Shown in pieces: positions 51,636-61,229 of a DNA stretch of 64,000 nt (position 1 is its first letter; every line of letters begins with the position of its first letter). Source of the stretch: Agromyces protaetiae (lineage in GTDB: Bacteria; Actinomycetota; Actinomycetes; Actinomycetales; Microbacteriaceae); the NCBI RefSeq assembly GCF_030866785.1, contig NZ_CP133018.1:2790001-2854000 (forward strand), written 5' to 3'. Under the pieces are notes generated by a model that did not search any database, had not been told where the DNA came from, and saw nothing but the letters and a program-made list of their open reading frames with translations. The position numbers were made by a program, and so were the translations under genes.

Positions 51636-52221
51636 GACCGGCTCGTTCCGCGGTGGCGAACGCGGCGACGACGGATGCGGTGGCTGAATCGATCAGCCTG
51701 CCCGCCTCCTCGTAAACCTCGGACGGCCTGCGGTACGGGTCGACGACGTTGTCAGATTCGGGTGTTTCGGGTGGTGGGGCGAACCCGCGCGACATGGACG
51801 CGGTCTCGAGCAGCGGGGTTGGGGTTTCCCCCGCAACGGGTGCGAACTCGGCGGCCTCCTCGGTGGCGAGGAACTCGGCGATCCGAGCGAACTCGCGCAG
51901 CGTATAGGCCTTGCGCGCGGCCTTCGGCAGCGTCGAGGCGACCTCGGCGCGGTGCGCCCGCGTCGCGGTGAGCACCAGGTCGGCGTTCTCGAGCAGAGCC
52001 GGCGTGAGCTGGCGTGCCGCATGCCCGGCCGGATCGGCCCCGTACCGCTGCGCGAGCGCCGCGGCCTCGGGCGTCATCGGCTCACCGACGAGCGCCCCCG
52101 TGCCCGCACTCGACACCACCGCGTCGACCCCCGCTGCGGCGAAGCGCGCGCGAAGCAGCCTCTCCGCGAGCGGAGACCGGGCGATGTTGCCGGTGCAGAC
52201 GACGAGGACATGCAGGGTCAT
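51622..52221 (-). CDS. Low-molecular-weight protein tyrosine phosphatase (Wzb-like)
   Basis: A 199-residue phosphatase with the N-terminal P-loop VVCTGNIARSPLAERLL (C-x5-R) and the distal general-acid Asp in NVVDPYRRP. The insertion with EEAAEFAPVAGETPTPLLET makes it longer than the usual 150 residues. It overlaps the tyrosine-kinase gene (ATGA), so it should reverse autophosphorylation of that kinase and control polymer length or export. Confidence 0.93.
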   Translation of the reverse strand: MTLHVLVVCTGNIARSPLAERLLRARFAAAGVDAVVSSAGTGALVGEPMTPEAAALAQRYGADPAGHAARQLTPALLENADLVLTATRAHRAEVASTLPKAARKAYTLREFARIAEFLATEEAAEFAPVAGETPTPLLETASMSRGFAPPPETPESDNVVDPYRRPSEVYEEAGRLIDSATASVVAAFATAERAGRGAA

Positions 52222-53639
52222 GACCTGACGGCCTCTTCCTGCGGTTGCGACGTGTAGCCGTAGCCGTACCCGTACCCGTACCGGCCGTAGCCGTACGCGT
52301 CGGGGCCCTTGGTCGGTAGCATCGTGAGCACCACACCCGAGATCGGCGCATCGACGTTCTCGAGCGCCGCGATCGCGCCGCGCAGGTGCTGCTTGTGCGC
52401 ACGGCCGGCGGCGACCACGATGATCGCGCCGCCGACGCTGCGCGCCAGCACCGCCGCGTCCGTCACCGGCAGCAACGGCGGTGCATCGAACAGCACGACG
52501 TCGAACGTGTTCTTGAGCTCTTCGAGGACCTTCACCATCTGCGCCGAGCCGAGCAGTTCGCTCGGGTTCGGCGGGATCCGGCCCGCGGGCAGCACGTACA
52601 GGTGGTTGCGGCCCCAGCGCTGCACCACGTCGGCCAGGTCCGCCTTGCCGATGAGCAGGTCGGTGAGCCCGACCGCGCCCTCGATGCCGAGGTAGGTGTC
52701 GACCTTCGGCCGCCGCAGGTCGGCGTCGACGAGCAGCACCCGTGCACCCGAGTCGGCGAGCGCGATCGCGAGGTTCGCGGCCGTCGTCGACTTGCCCTCG
52801 GACTCGATCGAGCTGGTCACGACGAACGCACGGTCACCACGGCCCGGCTCCAGGTACTGCAGGTTCGTGCGCAGCGTGCGGAACGACTCGGCCCGCGGCG
52901 ACTGCGGGTCGGCGTGCACGATGAGCGGCCGTTCCTTGGCCTTCGGGTCGAACACGATGCCGCCGATGATCGGCGTCTCGGTCACGAGCTCGACATCGCG
53001 CTCGTTGCGGATGCGCGTGTCGAGCGTCGCGCGCAGCACCGCGATGCCGACGCCCAGCGCGAGACCCACGAGCGCGCCGAGGGCGATGTTCAGCGGCACG
53101 TTCGGGCTGATCGGCGATTGCGGCACGGCGGCGTGCTGCACGAGCGTCAGCCGCACCGGGCTCTGCCGCGAGGCATCCGATTCCTCGCTCGCGGCCGAGG
53201 GTGTCGTCTCGATGTTGCTGACCACCTGCGTGAGGCTCTGCGATACCGCGGTGGCGATCGCTGCGGCGGCCGCTGGGTCGTTGTCGGTCGCGGTGATCTG
53301 GATGAGCGTCGTGTCGAGCGGCGCGGACGCCGACACCTGGCCGGCGAGCCGCTCACCGGTGGTCTCGAGTCCGAGCTCGTTGATGACGGGAAGGAGCACG
53401 ATCGGCGTCGACACCAGATCGGCATAGGTCTTCACGCGCTGCTGCGTGAAGGAGTTGCCCTGCTGCAATTCGCTGACGGATGCTCCGCCAGACGTCGACA
53501 CGAAAACCTTCGCCGACGAGCTGTACTGCGGCGTCTGCAGGATCGAGTACCCGGCGGCGGCGGCGACGCCGAGCAGAGTGAGCGCCACGATCAGCACCCA
53601 GTGCTGACGCAACACGCGCACATAGTCACGCAGTTCCAC
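52218..53639 (-). CDS. Wzc/CpsD-type chain-length determinant and bacterial tyrosine kinase
   Basis: A 473-residue co-polymerase plus BY-kinase. The N-terminal Wzz domain (MELRDYVRVLRQHWVLIVAL, first helix 15-35) is followed by an outer loop, a second helix (NIALGALVGLALGVGIAVL) and the kinase domain: Walker A TSSIESEGKSTTAANLAIAL, Walker A' VLLVDADLRRPKV, and Walker B FDVVLFDAPPLLP. The C-terminus is a tyrosine cluster GYGRYGYGYGYGY, the expected autophosphorylation tail. Starts at GTG 53639. First gene of the - strand operon; its phosphatase follows. Confidence 0.95.
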   Translation of the reverse strand: MELRDYVRVLRQHWVLIVALTLLGVAAAAGYSILQTPQYSSSAKVFVSTSGGASVSELQQGNSFTQQRVKTYADLVSTPIVLLPVINELGLETTGERLAGQVSASAPLDTTLIQITATDNDPAAAAAIATAVSQSLTQVVSNIETTPSAASEESDASRQSPVRLTLVQHAAVPQSPISPNVPLNIALGALVGLALGVGIAVLRATLDTRIRNERDVELVTETPIIGGIVFDPKAKERPLIVHADPQSPRAESFRTLRTNLQYLEPGRGDRAFVVTSSIESEGKSTTAANLAIALADSGARVLLVDADLRRPKVDTYLGIEGAVGLTDLLIGKADLADVVQRWGRNHLYVLPAGRIPPNPSELLGSAQMVKVLEELKNTFDVVLFDAPPLLPVTDAAVLARSVGGAIIVVAAGRAHKQHLRGAIAALENVDAPISGVVLTMLPTKGPDAYGYGRYGYGYGYGYTSQPQEEAVRS

Positions 53640-53833
53640 GGAACCCCACCCTTACCCGCGATGAACAAGCGAGGCTCGCCCCACCCGAAATGACGGCACC
53701 TTCGCCGTTGTTATCGTGCCACACCTGAGAAGGCGATGTACTCATGCCGACCTCCGGGCACGACCGAACTCTGCCGTTCATCCCACCCCTGTTTTCCCCG
53801 CTGCGAAGTCTGCACACCCCCGGTGAACCAAGG

Positions 53834-54610
53834 ATGAACGCCCCCACCGATACGCTCGGAGCCATGCCCCAGGAAAAGCCTATCCCCCGAACTGGGACAG
53901 ACCCGGCCCCGGAAACGAGATCGCAACATCGTGTCATGCTCGCGGCCACGGGCATCGTCGTCGCGGTGCTCGCGATGCTCGCCTGGACGTGGCTCGTGCG
54001 CACCGTGATCGTGCCGGCGTGGCTGCAAGCGCTCGGCGCATACCTCGTGGTCTGGGTGCCGCTCGGCGTGGTGCTCATCGTCGCGGCGCGGGCGTTGCGA
54101 CGCCGCGACGGTGGGCCGCTGTTCGCGCGCCCGCTGTTCCAGCCCATCGACCTGCTCTGGGGTGTCGGTGCCGGGTTCATGATGCGCGGGGTCTCGGCAG
54201 TCATCGAGCTCGCGATCCTCGGCCGCATGTCGGGCACCGGCCTGCAGCTCGAGATCGACCCGACCATGGCGTGGTTCACGCTGCTGCTCGCACCCGTGCT
54301 GCTCGGCCCGGTCATCGAGGAGCTCTTCTTCCGCGGCTTCACCCTGCCCGCACTGCGTGACGCGACGGATGCCTCGGGCGCATCCCGCACGACCTCCACG
54401 GTGATCGCCGTGCTGGCGAGCTCCGCGCTCTTCGCGCTCCTGCACACGCTCGAGTCGCCCAGCCCGACGCTCGCGCTCGTCACCGGCCTCTCGACCTTCG
54501 CCTTCGGCCTCGCCGCCGCCCTCATCGTCGTCTTCACCGGCCGCATCGGCGGCGCGATCATCGCCCACATCGTCTACAACGCCATGCTCATCCTGCTCCT
54601 CGTGCTGTAG
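53834..54610 (+). CDS. CPBP-family intramembrane protease-like protein
   Basis: A 258-residue multipass membrane protein with the CAAX-protease/bacteriocin-processing signatures: motif 1 GPVIEELFFRGFTLPAL (EExxxR), motif 2 FALLHTLES and motif 3 GGAIIAHIVYNAM (H-x3-N). The active-site Glu pair and His residues are present. The start is uncertain: ATG 53834 is used; ATG 53864 and 53744 are alternatives. Substrate unknown. Divergent from the polysaccharide kinase operon. Confidence 0.88.
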   Translation: MNAPTDTLGAMPQEKPIPRTGTDPAPETRSQHRVMLAATGIVVAVLAMLAWTWLVRTVIVPAWLQALGAYLVVWVPLGVVLIVAARALRRRDGGPLFARPLFQPIDLLWGVGAGFMMRGVSAVIELAILGRMSGTGLQLEIDPTMAWFTLLLAPVLLGPVIEELFFRGFTLPALRDATDASGASRTTSTVIAVLASSALFALLHTLESPSPTLALVTGLSTFAFGLAAALIVVFTGRIGGAIIAHIVYNAMLILLLVL

Positions 54611-54640
54611 CGGCGCCCGCCCGCCCGCCCGCCCGCGACC

Positions 54641-54720
54641 AGTCGTCGGGATGCCTCGCCGACACGCCGCCACACACCGCATCGTCCTCGGCGTGGCATC
54701 CAAAACTCCCGACGACTCGC
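54641..54720. repeat. Palindromic repeat element, copy A
   Basis: An 80-bp element with outer arms AGTCGTCGGG / CCCGACGACT and inner arms GATGCC / GGCATC. It shares CCAGTCGTCGG, GACACGCCGCC, GGCGTGGCATCC and CCGACGA with copy B at 55487-55566 in the same orientation. The two copies flank the GntR gene. Confidence 0.75.
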
Positions 54721-54741
54721 ACGCCACTCGACCACCCACGC

Positions 54742-54770
54742 TTGTCATTTTGGACATCAGTATGCATAAT
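54742..54770 (+). promoter_or_regulatory. Promoter of the GntR gene
   Basis: TTGTCA (54742-54747) and CATAAT (54765-54770) with an ideal 17-base spacer in an AT-rich stretch. The -35 region overlaps TGTCATTTTGGACA (54744-54757), a small inverted repeat that could be the regulator's own operator. Confidence 0.65.
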
Positions 54771-54804
54771 AGAAAAGTACTCGCTACTTTTTTCTGGAGG
54801 GCCC

Positions 54805-55452
54805 GTGGACTTCTTGCCGAACTCCGGCGCGCTGGGATCGCGGCGGACCTCGGCGGTGGACCAGGTGTACGACCTCCTGCTCACCGCGATCGTCGAGGGC
54901 AATCTCGCTGCAGGCCACGAGCTGCGCGACCAGGTGCTCGCCGAGCATTTCGGGTTGTCGAGGACGCCGATCCGCGAAGCGATCAAACGACTCGAGCACC
55001 AGGGCATCGTCGCCGTGGCCGCTGCGCGATACACGCGCCTCGTCTCGTTCACGATCGAACAGGCCGAGCACGTGGTTCGCGATTGGGCGGCCGCCCATCT
55101 CACCCTCGTGGAGTCACTCGTGCACGCAGCCGACCGCGACACGCTCTCCGCGATGCACACGCACCACCGCACATGTCGCGCCGGTCCCGAAGCGCGGCAC
55201 ATCGAATCGAGCTTCCGGTTCTTCGAGCATCTGCGCTCGGCGTCGCACAGCTTCAGCATCTGCCTGACCGCGTCGACCGCCGCCTATCGGCACCGGCTCG
55301 CGGCCCCGCTTCTGCCCGACCCTCGCGACGCCGACCTCGACCTGCACACCCACATCCTGTCGGCGCTTCATGAGCACGATGCGGCCGACCTGGCCTCGGC
55401 GTTCGCGGGCTGGCAGCACGCCATGCGGCATCCGCAGCCCGTGGGCGGCTAG
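54805..55452 (+). CDS. GntR-family transcriptional regulator (FadR/FCD subgroup)
   Basis: A 215-residue regulator starting at GTG 54805 behind TGGAGGG. The winged helix-turn-helix covers residues 12-75 (QVYDLLLTAIVEGNLAAGHE, LAEHFGLSRTPIREAIKRLE, HQGIVAVAAARYTRLVSFT). The rest is an all-helical FCD-like domain, with HTHILSALHEHDAADLASAF as its last helices. No obvious target gene adjoins it, since both sides are bounded by repeat elements; it may act at a distance. Confidence 0.87.
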   Translation: MDFLPNSGALGSRRTSAVDQVYDLLLTAIVEGNLAAGHELRDQVLAEHFGLSRTPIREAIKRLEHQGIVAVAAARYTRLVSFTIEQAEHVVRDWAAAHLTLVESLVHAADRDTLSAMHTHHRTCRAGPEARHIESSFRFFEHLRSASHSFSICLTASTAAYRHRLAAPLLPDPRDADLDLHTHILSALHEHDAADLASAFAGWQHAMRHPQPVGG

Positions 55453-55486
55453 CTCGTCGAGACCACCTACCGCGACCTGCGCAACC

Positions 55487-55566
55487 AGTCGTCGGCATGT
55501 GTCGCAGACACGCCGCCGACGAGGGCAAGGCCGCCGGCGTGGCATCCGATTATGCCGACGATTCGC
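55487..55566. repeat. Palindromic repeat element, copy B
   Basis: Second copy of the element at 54641-54720, arms AGTCGTCGGCAT / ATGCCGACGATT, with the interior more diverged. It follows the GntR stop by 34 bases. Confidence 0.75.
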
Positions 55567-55616
55567 GACACAGCCTTCGCGAGCCGACTGCGCAGGAACG
55601 CTCCCGGACACGAAAA

Positions 55617-55650
55617 CGCCCGGAGGAGCCAGAACTGGCTCCTCCGGGCG
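55617..55650 (-). terminator. Intrinsic terminator of the Ig-like surface protein gene
   Basis: CGCCCGGAGGAGCCAG and its exact 16-base complement separated by two bases; on the - strand the stem is followed by TTTT. A second perfect 12-pair hairpin (55657-55690, GCCCGGCGGAGC arms) lies between it and the stop codon, making a tandem terminator. Confidence 0.85.
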
Positions 55651-55726
55651 AGGGGTGCCCGGCGGAGCTCAGGCACAGGCTCCGCCGGGCGGATCGCGTC
55701 ACGCAGGGGTGGCGTGGGTCGCGTCG

Positions 55727-57727
<2,001 letters not shown>

Positions 57728-57859
57728 GCGTGGGGGGCTCCTTCTCCGGGCGCGCAACAGCGTCACGCCGGTAGTCGAGGGAAACCGCATGCCAGGATGA
57801 CAGACGGTCCCCGTCACGCTACCGAGCACGCGGAGCAGATTCTCACCATTTTCGAAGAA

Positions 57860-57879
57860 TGTCCCCCGTATTGGGGACA
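57860..57879. promoter_or_regulatory. Palindromic operator-like site upstream of the surface protein gene
   Basis: TGTCCCCCGTATTGGGGACA has seven-base arms TGTCCCC/GGGGACA around a six-base centre, about 133 bases before ATG 57727. A related site occurs near 19684-19706. Confidence 0.5.
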
Positions 57880-57910
57880 GTTCATAGGTGAAAACTCTCA
57901 CGCCTCCGCC

Positions 57911-57966
57911 CCGAGGCATCCGCCCGAGGCATCCGCCCCGAGGCATCCGCCCCGAGGCATCCGCCC
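57911..57966. repeat. Four tandem CGAGGCATCCGCC(C) units
   Basis: Four units of 13-14 bases lie end to end immediately beyond the thymidine kinase stop. Each contains the GAGGCATCCG decamer that recurs throughout the window. Confidence 0.8.
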
Positions 57967-57973
57967 GATCTTG

Positions 57974-58615
57974 TCAGCGACGCCCGTCCAGCACGCCGCC
58001 CGATTCCTGCAGATAGCAGACACCGCAGAGCGACTCGTACGTGACCTCGTGCACCGCACCCTCGTCGACCTCGACCGACTCGTCGATGGCGACCTGGTCG
58101 CCGTCGAAGACGAAGACGCCGTCGATCTTGCGCGCGTTGAAGATCGCCTTGCGGCCGCAGCGACAGATGGTCTTCAGCTCCTCGAGGCTGTGCGCGACCT
58201 CGAGGAGGCGCCGGCTGCCGGGGAACGCCGTCGTCTGGAAGTCGGTGCGGATACCGTACGCGAGCACGGGCACGTCGTCGAGCAACGCGATGCGCAACAG
58301 GTCGTCGACCTGCGGCTTGCTGAGGAACTGCGCCTCGTCGATGAGCAGACTGCTCACGTCCCGCCCGGTCGCCTCGATCACCCGGTTGCGATGCCGCTGG
58401 AACGTGTCGAGCACGTCCTCGTCGGGCGCGATCGTGAAGTCGACCTCGCGGGTGACCCCCAGACGAGACACGATCTCGCGATCGCCCTTCGTGTCGACCG
58501 AGGGCTTCGCGAGCAGCACCCGATGCCCGCGCTCCTCGTAGTTGAACGCGGCCTGCAGCAGCGCCGTCGACTTGCCCGAGTTCATCGCACCGTAACGGAA
58601 GTACAGCTTCGCCAT
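57974..58615 (-). CDS. tdk: Thymidine kinase (type II)
   Basis: A 213-residue salvage enzyme phosphorylating thymidine. The P-loop is GAMNSGKSTALLQA, the Mg/Walker B site LLIDEAQFLSKPQVDDL, the lid region carries YGIRTDFQTTAFPGS, and the structural zinc Cys are CRCGRKA and CGVC. The length is usual. It starts 12 bases after the upstream kinase-like gene ends and probably shares its transcript. Confidence 0.95.
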   Translation of the reverse strand: MAKLYFRYGAMNSGKSTALLQAAFNYEERGHRVLLAKPSVDTKGDREIVSRLGVTREVDFTIAPDEDVLDTFQRHRNRVIEATGRDVSSLLIDEAQFLSKPQVDDLLRIALLDDVPVLAYGIRTDFQTTAFPGSRRLLEVAHSLEELKTICRCGRKAIFNARKIDGVFVFDGDQVAIDESVEVDEGAVHEVTYESLCGVCYLQESGGVLDGRR

Positions 58616-58627
58616 CAGGCGCCCGGC

Positions 58628-59778
58628 TCAGTCGATGGCATATTCGATCTCCACCGTCACATTCTGCCCCGTCGCGATCGCGCGTGCGCGAAGCCCCACG
58701 ACACGCGCGAGCGCCACGAACCGATCGAGCTCACGCCGGCGCGGACGCCACGCCTCGTGCGCCTCGGCGGCCACCGTGATCCGGCCGTGCGGCGCCCCGG
58801 CCGCCCGCGCCACCTCCACACCCACCCCCGTCGCCCGGCGCGGATCGCCGATCCACGTGAGAGCAGCGCGGTGATCGCGGCACGCTGATGATCGTCGAGC
58901 CGTCGCGCATCGCCGGCGTGGTCGGCAACCCGCATGGCGGTGCCGTGCGCGCGACGCACCGACGCGGCGAGGTCGTCGAGCCAGGTCGCCTCGACGCCCG
59001 CGCGGAGCGCGCGGCCCAGCGCCTCGGCCAGCTCACGGGCACGATCGACATCCGCACGGGAGAGGTGTTCGGCGGTCGTCACCCGCGCGAGGAACGGCAG
59101 CACCTCGCTGCGCAGCACCGACACCCGCGACGGCGGCGCGCTCGCCAGGCCGGGCCGGACGGCGTCTCGCCGGAGCATCGCTGCATTGCTCTCACGCTGC
59201 CACGCGAGCACTTCGCGCACGACGGTCGCCGAGTACACGGCGGCCGCCGCGGTCAACGCCAGGATGAAGGCCGCGTTCACAGCGACCAGCGAGATGACCG
59301 GCGCGTGCGTCGCCGTCGTCGGCGCGGTACCCAGTACCAGAATCGTGCTGACGCCCGTGGCGAGCACGCCCGCGACGACGAGCGAGACCCACGTGCAGTA
59401 GGGCGCGAGCGACAGGATCAGCAGGCCAACGACGAGTGCGCCGAAGTCGTCATAGAGGAACCGGTTCGCGCCTGCCGTCGAGACGTACTCGGCGACGGCA
59501 GCGCCGACCGCGAGGGTCACGATGAGCCCGAGCCGCTCGGGCGTGAACGGCGCCCGGGCCGGCACGGTCGCCGCGAGCATCGCGATCGCGGCCGCCAGGA
59601 CGAGCACCAGCCCGAGCCCCGCCGCGACCGGGAGGCGAACCTCGCCCCAGTGCAGGGCGGTCAGCGTGACGGCGAGCACCGTGGCGAGCGCGGCACCGAC
59701 CGCCACGATCGGCACGTCGACGACCCCGCCGACCGGATCGACCACCTGCGGCGACAGGTGCAGCGGGCGCCGCCTCAC
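58628..59778 (-). pseudogene. Membrane histidine-kinase-like protein, frameshifted near its 3' end
   Basis: GTG 59778 opens a protein with about five or six membrane helices (VPIVAVGAALATVLAVTLTA and others), then DHp/ATPase-like helices (SRADVDRARELAEALGRALR) up to ITALLSRG. From there the frame becomes Arg-rich nonsense ending at 58657. The sensible continuation, TWIGDPRRATGVGVEVARAA to VTVEIEYAID and its stop at 58628, is in another frame, so about one base has been lost near 58860-58866. The ATPase motifs are degenerate even when joined. It overlaps the kinase gene upstream (GTGA). It may be a real pseudogene or an assembly error. Confidence 0.7.
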
Positions 59779-61145
59779 GCCGAGGTGCCAGTCGGCACGC
59801 TGAGCACGACGGTGGTCCCGACGTTCCTGATGGACCAGACCTCGACGGTGCCGCCGACGTGTTCGACGCGTCCGCGGATCGAGGTCCGCAACCCGATGCG
59901 GTCGGCCGGCACCGCGGCCTCATCGAATCCGACGCCGGCATCCATGACCGCGATGGTCAGTTCGCGGTCGTCGGCCCCGATCGCGACCTCGGCGACGCTC
60001 ACGCCCGCATGCCGGCGCACGTTGACGAGGCACTGCGCGACGGCCGCGTCGAGCGCCGCGGCCCGCGCGGGCGTGACCGCGCTCAGCGCCGACACGTCGC
60101 CGGTGAGGCGGACCTCGAGTCCCACGTGCTCGGCCGCGGTCATCGACTGGTCGAGGTACAGCCAGGTTGCGGATGCCTCGGGCCGAGCGGATGCCCCAGG
60201 CTGAGCGGATGCCCCGGGGTGGCCGGATGCCCCGGGGCGGTCGGATGTGCCGGGGCGGTCCGATGTGCCGGCGTGGGCCGATGCCGCGGGCCGAGCGGGT
60301 GCCCCGGGGCGGCCGGATGCCCCGGGGCGGTCGGATGTCCCGGGGCGGTCGGATGCCTCGGAGCGGCCGATCGCCCAATCGGGACCCGCGATCAGCGCGA
60401 GGTCCTGCCGGATCGCAGTACGCAGCCGATCCTCGACCGGGCCCGAACCGGCCGACGCGATCGCGACCAGGTGCATGAGCGCGGTGTCGTGCAGTCGCGC
60501 CGTGGCCCGCAGCTCGCGATGCGCGAGGGGGTCGAGTTCCCGCGCCCGCCGGTCGGCCGGCTGCTCTTCGCTGGTGACTCCCCACACGCCGGCACGCTCA
60601 CGTCGCGCGCGCCGGCCGGCGCGGTCGACGACGATGATCGCCACGATCACCGCCGTCGCGAACGCGGCCGCGGTGTTCGGCGCCCAGGTCGCCCCGACGA
60701 GCCCCGTGCCGATCACGACGGCGAGCTCGCCGAGCACGAAGCCCAACACCGCCCAGGTGACCGCGATCGCGGTGGTGGCGCCCGCCCCGCCGACGAGCAC
60801 GAGCGCGACCCGCGGCATCGCGAGCACGACGTTGTTCGACGTCGCGAACGGCGAGTCGCCCGACATCACGAGCACCGTCGCGAGCAGCACGGTGCCCGTG
60901 CCGCCCGCGAGGTAGAGCACCGTGGACGCCACGGTGGGGCGCAGGGTGACGAGCGCGAGCGCGGCCGCCATGACGACGAGCGCCGCGACCGCGGACCAGG
61001 AATCCGGGCGACCCCCGCTGACGGCGCTCGCGACGGCGACGACGATCGCCGCCGTGAGGCAGACGAACGCTGCGGCGTGTGCGGCACGTTGCAGCGCACG
61101 CCGGAGGGCGTCGCGAGCGAGCTGCTCTGGGAGGCCAACGGCCAT
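59775..61145 (-). CDS. NarL-type sensor histidine kinase with tandem-repeat linker
   Basis: A 456-residue membrane kinase. Six or more helices in residues 15-185 are followed by a HisKA_3-like helix (ARLHDTALMHLVAIASAGSG, phospho-acceptor His) and a C-terminal HATPase_c domain: N-box CLVNVRRHAGVSV (usual NxxRHA slightly changed), G1 VMDAGVGFD and G2 IGLRTSIRGRVEHVGGT. Between them residues about 260-325 are hexapeptide repeats of the type SDRPGT/SGRPGA, encoded by 18-bp DNA repeats. GGAGGA precedes ATG 61145. No response regulator gene lies nearby, so the partner is elsewhere. Confidence 0.85.
   Translation of the reverse strand: MAVGLPEQLARDALRRALQRAAHAAAFVCLTAAIVVAVASAVSGGRPDSWSAVAALVVMAAALALVTLRPTVASTVLYLAGGTGTVLLATVLVMSGDSPFATSNNVVLAMPRVALVLVGGAGATTAIAVTWAVLGFVLGELAVVIGTGLVGATWAPNTAAAFATAVIVAIIVVDRAGRRARRERAGVWGVTSEEQPADRRARELDPLAHRELRATARLHDTALMHLVAIASAGSGPVEDRLRTAIRQDLALIAGPDWAIGRSEASDRPGTSDRPGASGRPGAPARPAASAHAGTSDRPGTSDRPGASGHPGASAQPGASARPEASATWLYLDQSMTAAEHVGLEVRLTGDVSALSAVTPARAAALDAAVAQCLVNVRRHAGVSVAEVAIGADDRELTIAVMDAGVGFDEAAVPADRIGLRTSIRGRVEHVGGTVEVWSIRNVGTTVVLSVPTGTSA
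60171..60367 (-). repeat. 18-bp tandem repeat inside the histidine kinase gene
   Basis: About 11 units of GGATGCCCCGGGGCGGTC and variants, spaced exactly 18 bases, keep the reading frame and encode six-residue repeats. The unit contains the GGATGCC core common elsewhere in the window. Copy number probably varies between strains. Confidence 0.85.
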
Positions 61146-61229
61146 GCGTCCTCCGGGGGAATCCGTCCACGGGATTATCGCACCCGCGCTGCCCCCGCTC
61201 CGACACGGCCCACGGAACGGCGCGCCGCC

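Larger units (their letters stand above)
57728..57973. other. Leader and spacer with a palindrome and short tandem repeats
   Basis: No gene is seen. It contains TGTCCCCCGTATTGGGGACA (57860-57879) and four copies of a GAGGCATCCGCC-type unit (57911-57966). Confidence 0.6.

Noticed and set aside
53885..53905. CCCCCGAACTGGGACA motif near the CPBP protease start as another surface-regulon site
   Set aside because: It lies inside the coding sequence and lacks the second G-run, so chance is enough to explain it.
58628..59778. Programmed frameshift in the kinase-like gene
   Set aside because: No slippery heptamer is visible at the switch point near 58863, so a mutation or sequence error is the simpler explanation.
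60171..60367. CRISPR-like array
   Set aside because: Units are contiguous 18-bp repeats without unique spacers, and they encode an in-frame protein linker.
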